This document shows positions 12,300-23,111 of a stretch of 64,000 nt of DNA, one piece after another. A program made the translations under genes and the position numbers. This DNA comes from Mercenaria mercenaria (taxonomy: Eukaryota; Mollusca; Bivalvia; Venerida; Veneridae). A model generated the notes under the pieces. That model was not told where the DNA came from, made no database searches, and saw only the letters and a list, made by a program, of their open reading frames with translations. The stretch's first letter is position 1. The number at the start of each line of letters is the position of its first letter. Location: the NCBI RefSeq assembly GCF_021730395.1, contig NC_069366.1, positions 83,369,001 to 83,433,000 on the forward strand. The letters run 5' to 3'.

Positions 12300-13320
12300 A
12301 TTCCTGGAAAATAACTTTTTTCCTTAATGTTTGAATATTACTCATTACAAGTTATATATATCTGACAACAAATCGAAACAATATGTGACCTTAGTTGATA
12401 TGTGTTATTTTAAATGTTATCAATACACTTAGTGAACTCAGGATTTTTCGAAAAAAAAAATTGCATACGGGATAGAGTTTATATATCTATATCTGTTGCT
12501 CCTGATAAACGATTTTAAGGTTCATGTAAAGTGTTTTGAAACTGCCCCACGGGTGAATTTTTGTTTTATGTTTTCGGCCTCATAGGCCATTGTTTTTCAA
12601 AACATTGCAACGTAAAAGCAGAGCTGTCAAAATACTGCTATTTTCAAGAAAATATACAAGTTAACCATATTTCATTACTGAGAGTACCTAGATAAATACG
12701 TTGCACATACAACCAAAACAGTCAAAGAAAAACTACTTTTGAAATTTCTTCAAAATAGAACGTTTACAGTCGAAGTACATGTGATGTTAAACAAAATACT
12801 TATTCCCAAAGAAGCTTACCTTTGAATAAAGTATTTCCTACTTCCTCAGAACAATTCAGTATATTTATCATAAACGGTAATGGTTTATGAGGTATAAATG
12901 TCCAAAATTATAATTCACCTGAGGGGTGGTCCCCAGACACTTTTGATGAACCTTAAGGCAAGCCTTAAAAATATTTGCTGTGCTCTGCCCGACCCACCAA
13001 AACTTGCAATATCATATGAAGGAGAGCCTGATTATAAGGGATCACTCTTTCTATCAATATATTGTCAATCCATTTCTTAAAAGCATAACAATCTATGAAA
13101 TGAAATGAAGACAAACGGCGCTCAGTAAAAAAGAAACACAGGTATTATATCACACGAAAATGTTCAGAGAAGTAACTCTTTCAACAAGAGCAGAAGCCAC
13201 ATTAACTGTATTTAAGACGAGAGACTGGGCTATGGTCTCCATACATTCACTGCATAAACAGTATATCATAGTAAGGCCATCTTTAAATAAATGTTGTCCA
13301 GAATGCTGAAGTAGGTAGGT
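12300..13320. other. intron or intergenic, AT-rich
   Basis: Two short plus-strand frames and a roughly 30-codon minus-strand frame near 13152-13244 (starting METIAQSLVL) are open, but none has splice or homology support. Otherwise I see nothing here. Confidence 0.3.
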
Positions 13321-13332
13321 AGTCGTTTCTTT

Positions 13333-13355
13333 AATATATATATATATATATATAT
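13333..13355. repeat. (AT)n microsatellite
   Basis: About 11 uninterrupted AT units directly before the 18-bp minisatellite. Confidence 0.9.
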
Positions 13356-13380
13356 CTGCATGAGAAATTCACAAATCAAA

Positions 13381-13588
13381 TTATGGAACGCCACGGTATT
13401 ATGGAACGCCACGACACGGCATTATGGAACGCTAAGCATTATGGAACGCCACGACATTATGGAACACCATGACATTATGGAACGCCACGGCATTATGGAA
13501 CGCCACGACATTATGGAACGACACGGCATTTTTATGGAACGTCACGACATTATGGAACGCCACTGCATTATGGAACGCCACGACTATA
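13381..13588 (+). repeat. 18-bp minisatellite ATTATGGAACGCCACGAC
   Basis: About 11 head-to-tail units of 18 bases with point differences and a few indels. An open frame across it (MERHDIMERHGI...) exists only because the unit length is a multiple of three. No start context or flanking exons suggest translation. Confidence 0.9.
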
Positions 13589-13746
13589 TCTTATGATGAT
13601 CACTGTATTTATATGATGTATTAAACACATATAATTAATTATTATATTACAGGTGATTTCCTTATTATATAAAGTGAACCGTAAATCAAATGACGTGTGA
13701 CCTTCAATGCAATTGCATTTTGGGTTATTACAAGGGTGTGTGTTGT

Positions 13747-13769
13747 GGGGGGGGGGGGGGGGGGGGGGG
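13747..13769 (+). repeat. poly-G run of 23 bases
   Basis: Uninterrupted G tract, one of several of 20 or more in the window. It can form G-quadruplex structures and is also prone to length errors in sequencing. Confidence 0.9.
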
Positions 13770-14350
13770 CTTGTATTACATAACATCGATTATATGTAAA
13801 ACTACGATAAAGAACGTTATCAGATAACAAGTCAACAAATAAAGCATTTTATTAAACTGTCCAAATAATATGATATTTTTTTATAATACTTAACTTATAG
13901 CATAATAAAGAATGTACATAATTAATAATAAAGAATATAGGCTTCATGATGCAATACTGAATGTACATAAAAAATTATAATATAATATAATATATACATT
14001 ATACAATACAGTTTTGCGTGTATGCTACCGTAAAACAAACTGTTATCAGTACCCTCCAAGAGGGAAATTTCAGTTGTTTTTTTTTTTTAAAGGAAGAATT
14101 AAATACCTGTCAACTCTACTAAATTAAATTTGGTGACTACAAAGCTAAAGAACTTCAAATAGGAGAAATTACGGTCAGTCACGGCGGGGCTTTATGTCCA
14201 GTCGCAGAGTACCCTAGACACAAAAAACATCGAAAATCAGACTCCTTCTATAGTAGGACAGTCTACCGCCACTGTATATTATGATATATGTGAATTATTT
14301 ACAAAATTATACATGTTATAATAATATAAGATAATAAAGACGTCACTTAC

Positions 14351-14404
14351 GTGATTCGTATCTTCCGTGTAACACCTTAAACTTCCTACATCCAAAACAG
14401 CTCG
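14351..14404 (-). other. possible exon of the small unidentified gene
   Basis: It is bounded by an acceptor (TTTTATTTTAAG|CGAGC) and a strong donor (AATCAC|GTAAGT). Two frames are open; one reads SCFGCRKFKVLHGRYES and ends in phase 1, matching the terminal exon at 12292. It has no in-frame start codon, so it could equally be untranslated. Confidence 0.35.
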
Positions 14405-14756
14405 CTTAAAATAAAATTGTACACAATCCCAATAGGTGATATATACATGTATATTTGATCAAACACAAGTTCCACAGGTAGATCTAAATAATTTTCTGAA
14501 ATGTGTAATAACAATATTTATCACGGGATCTGCTATTAACAGATCTACGCACTCTATTTTCTGAAAATTGTGTTGATTATCTTCCTTGTTGCATTAAATA
14601 ACAAAATGCATGTTACAGGTGAAGAATGTGAATTTGGCGACAGAATCAAGACCTTAGGAAAGCGTAAATTCTTAAGCAATATAAATTCATGATTAACTGT
14701 ATAGACATTTTACAAACTTAGAAAATCTGGAATATCAAAAATATAAAATATCTTAC

Positions 14757-14830
14757 CTCTGTGCCTGTCCTCTGTTTAAGCTTCTGTTATTTTGACATTA
14801 TGTCGTATCCTCATCCTGGATGTATAGCAC
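14757..14830 (-). other. possible 5' untranslated exon of the small unidentified gene
   Basis: A consensus donor (GGCACAGAG|GTAAGA) closes it at 14757. All three frames upstream of the donor contain stops or lack an ATG, so if used it is leader sequence. The 5' boundary is only approximate. Confidence 0.3.
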
Positions 14831-14839
14831 GTGGTGTGC

Positions 14840-15530
14840 CATGTACATGTACTGTAGGTAAATTATGCAGTCTGACATTTGATACAAGTTTACTCAAATA
14901 AAACAGAATTAAATTTCACAATTTGAACAAAGAAAGGTTATTTGTTTAGTGCTGGGAATAACCGCGAGATTCTATCTTTAGCTTTTCAGAAATTTATGTC
15001 GATATAGACCGTGTGTAACCAATCGTTATCAGTGCGTATAAAAATAGAAAGATGCATACTTTCGGGGGCGGATCAGTGATTTTGTTAAAGGGGCTTGCTC
15101 ACATTTGTTGCAACGTTCGAGTCGAAACGCGGTTTCTGATGAATCTTCCAAAATGATTTACGTTCACAAAAACAATACGTGTTAGATATTTTTAATTACC
15201 CCTCAGGCCTGTCTTGCGACTATGCAGACCCAATCCTGTTTTATAATGGTATGTGGAGTGGGGAAACGATTGCCAAGTAAGGTTTGGTCAGAGGGGTTTC
15301 TCCCTGCATTGGAATATGAGAATGGAATAATTTCTTCTTGAGCATGTTTGGGTCTAAATTTTGATTACTAAAATATTATTAATCTGTACGCAGGAAGACA
15401 AAGAACGACCCCACTTCAGATATCGTTTCGGTAGAACCCCCAGTGCTGGTGAAACTCTGGGTGTAGAAACGGGAGGTCATAGCTCACTCCTGTTAGGCTA
15501 AGGGTCAGGTGACTCCTTCTGAAAACGTCT
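14840..15530. other. unassigned AT-rich sequence
   Basis: No exon or clear repeat was recognised, apart from short stretches near 15410-15530 that read like degraded repeat sequence bordering the foldback pair. Confidence 0.3.
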
Positions 15531-15761
15531 GAAATACACGTGAGCCGTGCCATGAGAAAACCAACATAGTGGTTTTGCGACCACCGCGCAGTCTGGTCAG
15601 GATCCATGCTGGTCGCTTTCAAAGCCTATTGCAATTAGAGAAACCGTTAGCGAACAGCATGGATCCTGACCAGACTGCGCGGATGCGCAGGCTGGTCTGG
15701 ATCCATGCTGGTCGCAAAACCACTATGTTGGTTTTCTCATGGCACGGCTCACGTGTATTTC
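15531..15761. mobile_element. palindromic foldback MITE, copy 1 of a side-by-side pair
   Basis: The outer arms GAAATACACGTGAGCCGTGCC and the complement ending at 15761 enclose a centre with TTTCAAAGCCTATTGCAATT. The sequence can fold on itself almost completely. Frames open across it are shadows of the repeat. Confidence 0.85.
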
Positions 15762-15765
15762 AAAC

Positions 15766-15994
15766 GTAACCAACATAGTAGTTTTAGTGGTTTTGCGACC
15801 AACATGGATCCAGACCAGCCTGGGCATCCGCGCAGTCTGGTCAGGATCCATGCTGTTCGCTTTCAAAGCCTATTGCAATTAGAGAAACCGTTAGCGAACA
15901 GCATGGATCCTGACCAGACTGCGCGGATGCGCAGGCTGGTCTGGATCCATGCTGGTCGCAAAGCCACTATGTTGGGTTTCTCATGGCACGGCTC
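15766..15994. mobile_element. palindromic foldback MITE, copy 2 of the pair
   Basis: Same family as the neighbour at 15531-15761, with a left arm disturbed by an inserted AGTAGTTTTAGTGG piece. It ends ATGGCACGGCTC at 15994. Confidence 0.85.
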
Positions 15995-16095
15995 ATGTAT
16001 TGAATGGTAGCAATTTTTGGGTCTTAATTTTAATAATGATAAAGCTATTTTACATAATTCATTTGAACTATATGCCAATTTCCCATGAGGCCCTC

Positions 16096-16370
16096 AACCC
16101 GCCCCGCTTAGCTCACTAGGGAGAGTGCAGATTTACGGATGGCGGGGTTGTGAGTTTGATCATCGGGCGCGGCGTATGTTCTCCATGACGATTCGATTGT
16201 GTCTGAAATCGTTCGTCCTCCACCTCTGATTCATGCAGAGGAGTTGGCAGTTACTTGCGGATAACAGGTTTGTAATCGTACAGAATCGAAGGACACTTGT
16301 TAGGTTAATTTACCACCGTTACTTAACTGAAATACTGTTGAAAAACGGTGTTAAACCCAAACAAACAAAT
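16096..16370 (+). mobile_element. tRNA-headed SINE, type I
   Basis: A tRNA-like head with an A-box-like TTAGCTCACTAGGGAGAG and a weak B box (TGAGTTTGATCAT), a central block GTCCTCCACCTCTGATTCA, and a tail GTTAAACCCAAACAAACAAA. The layout is that of tRNA-derived SINEs known in molluscs. The head is too diverged to be a working tRNA gene. Confidence 0.7.
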
Positions 16371-16596
16371 CAATAAGTCAAGCAAGACAATTTAAACAAT
16401 ACTTGTATACAAACAGTAAATCTGCGCAAAAGCAATCTACAGCTAAAGGGCAAAACTACTATTTAAAGTTGAATACATATTTGACCAAACAAGTACGTAT
16501 AAGAATGTTTACTATTTTTGATGTATAGTTGCATAAGGTACCGCCTTACTTTCTATAATGAACTTGTCCATCTTTCAATTTGGACAGTAGCATTTA

Positions 16597-16890
16597 TTAA
16601 AAGGGGCGCTTGTCAAAAAGATACTGACTGAATGGCGAACCGTGCAGATACGAAGATGGGGGATCAGAATATGAACGTAAAGTTCGAGAATGGACGTCTG
16701 ATGGTACCTGATTATTCATAGTTTTTGAATAACAACGCTCCATGACAATGTCATCCAGTTTAGCAGATGGTAAGTCATAATCTTTATTCATAATAAATGA
16801 TACAGATCTCTTTTGGAACTTAGTGAGTTTATTTCCCAAAGCAGAGGTACAGTGTCCAAAAAATATACAATAATAGTCAAAATTAGTCAA
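16597..16890 (-). mobile_element. remnant of a non-LTR retrotransposon (LINE) reverse-transcriptase C terminus
   Basis: A roughly 97-codon frame reads FFGHCTSALGNKLTKFQKRS, then FIMNKDYDLPSAKL, and further on HSRTLRS. These match the familiar order in CR1/L2-like LINE proteins (WG...LQKRAARxI, then R.LRS). The middle is missing and both ends are truncated, so it is a dead fragment. Confidence 0.6.
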
Positions 16891-16899
16891 AATTTGTTG

Positions 16900-17270
16900 T
16901 AAAGTATTTTACACTTAAGAATAGAATGTTTTAGATGAGATAGTACGTAAAACAATGAATTGCACTTAATTGACTATGCCAAAATAAATTACTATAATTG
17001 TAATACCAAGCAATGTTTTTTTTTAAAACTGCAGCCAATCCGACTTGCTCATTTATGTAAGAGGGAGGGGGGAGGTCGGCACATACCCCAATATTGTGAT
17101 CATACGCAACCCAGGTAGGCTGGTGTAGTTGTAGAGCAGTATTTCAAAGTCCAAAAAGGGACAAGAAAGTGTCAGGGATGGAGTTATATGTTTCCATATC
17201 TGCGACACCGAGGGGATAAAATATATAGATCATATTTGAGGTATAAAATGCAGGGTTCCAAAGAGGTTAT
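16900..17270. other. unassigned sequence between repeats
   Basis: No exon, RNA gene or repeat family recognised apart from a short G-rich stretch near 17060. Confidence 0.3.
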
Positions 17271-17279
17271 TTATCGAGG

Positions 17280-17895
17280 CATTTGACCGAGATTAATATC
17301 TGTTGTCGAAACCCCGAGATTTCGTCACTATAAAATTGTGGAAATCCAGCCAGCAGTTAGACCTGTGAAAGCCGGACAAGATTTTTCTATTTTTAGCTCT
17401 GGTTGCCATTTTGTGCAGAGAATTGGGACGTGCCAGCGGTATGTCTACGGTTGGTACTGATCCCTTCTGTGAAGTTTTGTCGAAATCAAGCTAGCAATTT
17501 GACCTGTGAAAGACTGACAATTCTTTTTTTTTTTAGCTTAGCCATTTTGTGCAGTGAAGCGGAACCTGCCGCCAATATGCACTACTAGGGTTGGTACTGA
17601 CACTCCTGTGAAGTTTCATCGAAATCCAGCCAGCAGTTTGACCTGTGAAAGCCGGACAAGATTTTTTTTTATTTTTAGCTCTGGCGGCCATTTTGTTCAG
17701 CGAAGCGGAACGTGGCAGCGATATGCACAACTAAGGTCGGTAATGATCACTGCTGAGAAGTTATGTTGAAATCTGGTCAGCAGTTTGACCTGTAAAAGCT
17801 GGACAAGCTTAATGCGGACGGACGGACGGACGGACGGACGTTCGGACGGTAAAGGCAAAGTCAACATGTCTCCCACATTTTATTGGGGAGACATA
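17280..17895 (+). mobile_element. pearl-like element with about four tandem units and a (GGAC)n tract
   Basis: Units of about 137-148 bases begin near 17339, 17483, 17618 and 17766 with 'GAAATCCAGCCAGCAG-TTGACCTGTGAAAG' type sequence. They are followed by (GGAC)n at about 17815-17850 and the end ACATTTTATTGGGGAGACAT. Tandem units followed by an ACGG-type microsatellite are the hallmark of pearl/Helentron-like elements in bivalves. Confidence 0.7.
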
Positions 17896-17896
17896 A

Positions 17897-18600
17897 TAAC
17901 TGTGATAGGGTGAAAGCATAGGCCCCATCTAACGGTATCCTTATGGTATAGCATTATATAGTAAGAAAAGAAGTTTCTTACTTATATAAATGCTATACCA
18001 TAAGGATACCGTTAGATGGGGCCTGTGGGTGAAAGTGTATCAAAACTTAACTTGAAATTCTAAATAAAGAGGGGATAATTCATGAAATATTGGCGCAGGA
18101 GTTATGACCCTTGTATGATATGATGTGAGTGATGATGTTGAACAACTATTTTAAGTTTGAATCAAATCCATTTAGTAATAACAGAGATAGAGCGAAAGTG
18201 CTTCAAAACTTGACCTGAAATTCTAAGTAAAAGGTGGATAATTCATTAAATGTTGGTACCAGAGTTATGGGCCTTGTGTCATATGATGTCATATGATGTG
18301 GAACAACTACTTTCAGTTTGAATCAATTCCATTTAAGAATAACTGAGATAGAGTGAAAGTGCATCAAAACTTTAACCTGAAATTCCAAGTAAAAAGGGGG
18401 GATAATTCATGAAACATTGGTGTGAGAGTTATGGTTCTTGTGTCATATGATGCGGATGATGATGATGAATAACTAGTTTAAGTTTAAAGCAAATCCATCA
18501 AGTAATTACAGAGATAAGGTAAAAAAGAAAGTGTAAAAGAACTTCAACCAAGGTGGGGACACGGAAAGACGCCGACGCCGGGACGAGTAGGATAGCTTTC
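17897..18600 (+). mobile_element. second pearl-like tandem-unit element
   Basis: Units of about 162 bases start with TAACAGAGATAGAGTGAAAGTG-like sequence near 17898, 18179, 18340 and 18503. The element ends in GACGCCGACGCCGGGACGAG and then CATATACTTCGTATAGTCGAGC. The first unit is interrupted by a 110-base palindrome. Confidence 0.65.
17917..18026. mobile_element. 110-bp near-perfect palindromic MITE inserted in the pearl-like unit
   Basis: Arms of about 50 bases (AGGCCCCATCTAACGGTATC and its complement) are separated by a few bases. The 9-base direct repeat GGGTGAAAG flanks it at 17908-17916 and 18027-18035. Removing the insert and one copy restores the expected repeat unit, which fixes both boundaries. 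Confidence 0.85.
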
Positions 18601-18749
18601 CATATACTTCGTATAGTCGAGCTAATGATTCTGAGACGACTACATTTTATGTGCAATATATCAAGTATCTAAATTTTCAAAACAATATTTAATTTTACTT
18701 TGCATGAAAGGGACATTATCCGCAACGCATTTACTATATGGCTTTCCTC

Positions 18750-19200
18750 AAAAAGATGCTTTCTTTTTCGTTTCGGTAAGCATATACTGATAAGGGAGAG
18801 ATATCCGTATGATTAAGATACCATTAAAAGATGTACATTTGTATTTTCATGTACGACTCATGATCATGCAATACAATATATAAGATAATAATAATATTCA
18901 TGTACAAATGTAATTACCATTTTGTATAATCTGTTTATAGTGTGTTTCTATGAAGTCTTATTCAAAGCAATATAAACGTTGTATGTCTATGAAAGATCCA
19001 TATGTATATACAAAAATGTATACAACATTTACTCACTTGTTAAATAATTGTGTACCATAATAATTACTGAATATTTACCAAATTTGCCTTTATATTCTCT
19101 CATTTCTGCGAAGATTTATTGTATTCATATTGTGCATTGTATGTGACTCTTCAAATTTGAAGGAAATAAAGAAATCTTAACCTATCTTAATCTTATCTTC
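18750..19200 (+). mobile_element. probable LINE 3' end
   Basis: Non-coding sequence ends in AAGGAAATAAAGAAATCTTA followed by short ATCTTA-like repeats, as in 3' tails of CR1/L2-type LINEs in molluscs. No coding part remains. Confidence 0.35.
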
Positions 19201-19567
19201 ACTTTCCAAATAAGATTTAGAATAAAAAAAAACATTTTATAAGTGAATGGAATCTTCTTTTATTTTGAATAGAACATACGTTTCATTTTGATTTGTACAT
19301 AGTACAACATGAAGATAAAAACGAATGTATACAGTTTTATCAATAATTTTATGAATGGTTTTAAATAAATTTATTAATCCACAGGTCATTTTGTAGTTTA
19401 AAGGAGCCTTGTCAAGACAAATGAACTTCTTTGTACAATTTTATTGAAATTAAACAGATTAAAATGTTTCCGTGAATTTTGCGAGAAAACGATGCGAACT
19501 GGAAATAACTAAATCTACATCATCCAATCTCTACGTATCATTTTTTTTCACAACTGTAAAGACTTCT

Positions 19568-19645
19568 GAGCCGCGCTATGCGCAATCTGGTCAGGATCCA
19601 TGCTGGTCGCAAATCCACTATGTTGGTTTTCTCATAGCGCGGCTC
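19568..19645. mobile_element. short internally deleted foldback MITE in the likely 3' UTR of the lectin gene
   Basis: It runs from GAGCCGCGCTATG to CATAGCGCGGCTC, with the same core words as the larger copies (GGTCAGGATCCATGCTGGTCG, CACTATGTTGGTTTTCTCAT). It begins 18 bases past the stop of the lectin gene, so it is probably transcribed. Confidence 0.8.
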
Positions 19646-19663
19646 ATTTTAACTTTTTCGTAT

Positions 19664-20461
19664 TCACGTTTGGGGTATCTCGCACATTGCAAGATATTTG
19701 TATGAACACGTGAAGTCGTGCCAAACGACACCGCCACTTTTATGTACGACAACTAAACACAAATCAGACCCGTCATTATCCGGCTGACCCGAGTACCATT
19801 TGAAAAATCCGGTTTTCAATCCGTACTTGTATTCCCACGCAGATTTAATATTCTTTCGCCTTCCGTTTATCCAGATCCCTGACGAAACTCCCTCTACTAT
19901 ACCATTTACGTCTCCGTATTTCGCCTCGGAATCGATATTTATCAGGTATCCGCCGTCTTCCTGACACTGTAATTCTGCTTCTTCTCGACTTCTATCCTTG
20001 TCAGCATACAATTTAATGCAGAACCCATTCTCTGTTATGTTGTAGTCATGTGGACATAGAAATACGCATACTTTCGACTCCTCTTCGATTCTATGCTCGG
20101 ATTCCAACTTACACGTGAGTTTATTCATACCGCATTTCCGGGATCTGTATCTCGCTCCAAATTCATTCGCTCGTGCATTACACACTGACCACACAGTCCA
20201 TTCTGTACAAGGATAAAGGTGACACATCTGGCTGTTTACTTTCTCTTCAAAGTTTTTAATCGTCTGCCCAAGTAACATCAACAATGGCCTATTCAGATTT
20301 AGTCCCATGTCGTAGAGACTCTGGCCATCAAGATCTTTCATTGCTGTACCGTTACTTCTAGTAATAAGAACGCTTTCGTTCATAAGAGCGCTTGCAGCAC
20401 CAACAGCAAAACAACTCAGCATTGCATGGAACACCACGGCGACTTTGGCTGTAGATTTCAT
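19664..20461 (-). CDS. secreted thrombospondin type-1 plus C-type lectin protein, single exon
   Basis: 265 codons from ATG at 20461 to TGA at 19664. An in-frame TTG six codons upstream is not a credible start. Residues 1-24 form a signal peptide (MKSTAKVAVVFHAMLSCFAV, then GAASA). Residues about 84-132 look like a thrombospondin type-1 domain (CTEWTVWSVC, RYRSRKC). Residues about 136-265 form a C-type lectin domain: the paired CPHDYN-FC start, WINGRR, a QPD motif (sugar-binding type usually linked to galactose), WHDFTC in place of the usual WND-C, and the final CEI. Cysteines are numerous, as expected outside the cell. Bivalves have large families of such lectins, often used in immune recognition; the sugar specificity here is inference. 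WHD instead of WND may weaken calcium binding. Confidence 0.88.
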   Translation of the reverse strand: MKSTAKVAVVFHAMLSCFAVGAASALMNESVLITRSNGTAMKDLDGQSLYDMGLNLNRPLLMLLGQTIKNFEEKVNSQMCHLYPCTEWTVWSVCNARANEFGARYRSRKCGMNKLTCKLESEHRIEEESKVCVFLCPHDYNITENGFCIKLYADKDRSREEAELQCQEDGGYLINIDSEAKYGDVNGIVEGVSSGIWINGRRKNIKSAWEYKYGLKTGFFKWYSGQPDNDGSDLCLVVVHKSGGVVWHDFTCSYKYLAMCEIPQT

Positions 20462-20513
20462 TTTTGTCTTATCCAGCAATTTCTTACCGCTTCTATAACG
20501 TTGTGAGTATAAA

Positions 20514-20522
20514 CTATATATG
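20514..20522 (-). promoter_or_regulatory. candidate TATA box of the lectin gene
   Basis: CATATATAG on the minus strand lies about 55 bases upstream of the ATG, which would place the transcript start near 20488. This rests on motif and spacing only. Confidence 0.35.
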
Positions 20523-20973
20523 TGGAATAATGTCTTTTTATGTTTATATGTTTCTAAAATTCGCAGTGTTTGTCAGAAAATTTAAAGAATACTGTGCAAA
20601 CTACGTCCATTAAATAATTTTGAATCTAGCAAATACACATTAAAAAAATCCGCAGTTCACGCTTTTCTTCAAGCCGTTTGTATCTGAAGAAGTTCATCAA
20701 ATGTTTAAACTTAAAAACGGAAAACTAATCTTAACTTATAAACAAACCTGGATTATGTAATAACACTTGCCAGCACAAATTATAAATTGTTTATTCTATT
20801 TCTGTCAAAGTTAACTGTGTTTATATAATGCTGTTTCCCCCCCAAGAAACGTGAGAAGAAATGTTGCGGTGATAACAGATACAGTAAAAAATCTTTTAGC
20901 AAAGAATGCAATTTGGAAATTAAAACAAACGTGGTCTTTATTGAGAGGCTGTCTCTCAATCTGAATCATAAAT

Positions 20974-21206
20974 GATCCGCGCCATGAGAAAACCAACACA
21001 GTGCGTTTGCGACCAGCATGGATCCAGACTAGCCTGCGCATCCACGCAGTCTGGTCAGGATCCATGCTGTTCGCTTTCAAAGCCTATTGCAATGAGAGAA
21101 ACTATTAGCGAACAGTATGACCCTGACTAGACTGCGCGGACGCGCAGGCTGGTCTGGATCCATTCTGGTTGCAACACACTATGTTGGTTTTCACATGGCG
21201 TGGCTC
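20974..21206. mobile_element. palindromic foldback MITE
   Basis: Same family as 15531-15994, with arms GATCCGCGCCATGAGAAAACC and ACATGGCGTGGCTC and several point changes between the arms. Confidence 0.85.
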
Positions 21207-21209
21207 AAA

Positions 21210-22140
21210 TATACATTGTTAATGGCTGAACAACAGTAACCATACATGCCTTCTGAGGCAGGGTTCATTATAGAATCAAGCCTTTGTTTGGAAGATGATT
21301 TTAAGCACAGGGTTGATCTGTCTGCGATTGTCTGAATAAACAACTTGATTTTCAGACAGAAACAATCCAGGAATTGCGAGTAGGTTCCGCCGCTTGCAAA
21401 CAGTCTGACTAAAGAAACATTAACCCTTACCCTGCTAAATTTCTACAATGAACTTGTCCTTCTTTCACTGTCAGATGCTCATCAAAATATACTGAATAGC
21501 GAACGGTGCAGATCATGTATGCACGGATGTATAGGCTGATCATGCTCTACACTGGTCGCAAAGGCACAATCAATCGTTTCCAGCATGATAAGGGTTAAAT
21601 GTTCAAGGACAAGGGCAATATTGTTTTTATGTTAAATCAGACTGCTGGCATGTCTTTAATCATTTAAAGAAGACAAAAAAAAATCAAAATCGACTTCAAA
21701 TGAGAAAGTTATGAACATTTAAATAGTTGATCAAAATGGTGGCCATTATGTTTCCATGGCAACAAAAAACAAAATGGCAGACCTATTAAATTTCTGGACA
21801 CATATTTGAATTGTATTTACTTATTTCTGTAAAATGATTTCTCTACTTTTTTTTCAACTATAATAAAAGAAATTACCATGTTTTACACTACAAAAAACAC
21901 ATTTACAATTAATCTGTTTAAAAAGTTATTTGCTAAATAAAGAATTCAGCAGTGTTTTCATAAACACACAAAAGGCTGCCTCCATGGATCAGCAATTTTC
22001 CTAAATTTCAAACTGTCATATCTTTTTCGATAGTGGTACGATTTTAAAAATTCATTCAGCGTTATGAAAGTCTTGAGAATGGCTTTCATATGAAATGAAC
22101 TTATTGTCAGGCTTTCCTTGTCCTTTAAAAGTCATAATCT
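21210..22140. other. intergenic sequence with a possible degraded MITE
   Basis: Short inverted words AAGGACAAGG (near 21600) and CCTTGTCCTTT (near 22120) may mark the ends of an old element of about 530 bases containing AAAATGGTGGCC and AAAATGGCAGACC words. No gene was seen. Confidence 0.3.
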
Positions 22141-22148
22141 CACATTCA

Positions 22149-22470
22149 TCCGTGGCCGAGTGGTTAAGGTCGCTTACTTCAAATCACTTGCCACTCATCG
22201 ATGTGGGTTCGAGCCCCACTCGGGGTGTTGAATTCTGCATGTGAGGAAGCCATCCAGCTGGCTTACGGAAGGTCGGTGGTTCTACCCAGGTGCACGCTCG
22301 TGATGAAATAATGCACATAATGCACGGAGGGGCACCTGGGGTCTTCCTCCACCATCAAAGCTGGAAAGTCGCCATATGACCTAGAATTGTGTCGGTGCAA
22401 CGTTAAACCCAACCAAAAAAAACAAACAAAACAACACACAAAAAAAACAACAAAACAAACAAACAAACAA
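22149..22470 (+). mobile_element. tRNA-headed SINE, type II (Leu/Ser-like head)
   Basis: The head GTGGCCGAGTGGTTAAGGTC with B box GTGGGTTCGAGCCCCACTC resembles a tRNA with a long variable arm. The body has GGAAGGTCGGTGGTTCT and AAGTCGCCATATGACCT, and it ends in a long A-rich tail from about 22413. Related copies lie at 34291 and, inverted, at 57886. It is not annotated as a functional tRNA because the head runs on into the SINE body. Confidence 0.8.
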
Positions 22471-22474
22471 AAAA

Positions 22475-23010
22475 ACCATGTACTTTTCATTTTCTGTTTC
22501 TTACATTATTTTGTACGATTAGAGGCGGATGGCTCTTCAATCACAGTGGCAGAGATAACAAACGGGATAACTGAAATAGTATTAATTTCCCTGACTTTAC
22601 AAGATATAGATACACATCACATACTGACATAGCCACATAAATACTTTTTTGTGAGGAAAAGATTAAAAAAAACCTCCTGAAATGATATCTACAATAAAAT
22701 GTTCTTTCGGTTAAAATCCAAATATTTTCTCGTGAAGCTAATGCTAAATTATTTTGCTCCGGTAACGGTAAGACGATTTCACGATAAACAAGTCACCATG
22801 CAAAGAATTACATTCCCCAGGCCCTTACTAGACAGGGCCTTTTTTGTAAAAACTGTATACAATCATCTACGTCTAAATTGCAAACGAATCTGCAAAGTTC
22901 AGTTCTCAAAGAAAACATTTATTAGTGTGTTTACTTTTTTAATGCGGAAGGATCGGTCTTGTATTAAAACTTCCTACGAGCAAGCTTGATCTCCTGTCAA
23001 CTTAGCGTAT
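22475..23010. other. intergenic, nothing recognised
   Basis: A 96-codon plus-strand frame at 22699-22989 has no recognisable motif and no splice context. I regard it as chance. Confidence 0.35.
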
Positions 23011-23016
23011 ACTGTG

Positions 23017-23022
23017 TTTATT
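23017..23022 (-). terminator. AATAAA polyadenylation signal of GDAP1-like copy A
   Basis: TTTATT on the plus strand, about 90 bases past the stop codon at 23112. Confidence 0.5.
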
Positions 23023-23111
23023 GTGTGTTTTTGTTTTCGTCAACCATTTCTATAATCCAATTTAATGTTTTCAATCCAAAAGTTACTACAATTTCCTGTT
23101 AAGAACAAAGT

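Noticed and set aside
13360-13596. 78-codon protein of MERHDI repeats
   Set aside because: It is a frame across an 18-bp minisatellite with no gene context.
15569-16010. Open frames with MDPDQTAR motifs, also near 20811-21080 and 49211-49420
   Set aside because: The same peptide words appear on both strands wherever the foldback MITE occurs; they are repeat shadows.
20462-20479. Six-residue N-terminal extension of the lectin protein
   Set aside because: It begins at TTG; the ATG at 20461 starts a better signal peptide.
22149-22230. Functional tRNA gene
   Set aside because: The tRNA-like part runs into a SINE body present in other copies, and the tRNA fold is not complete.
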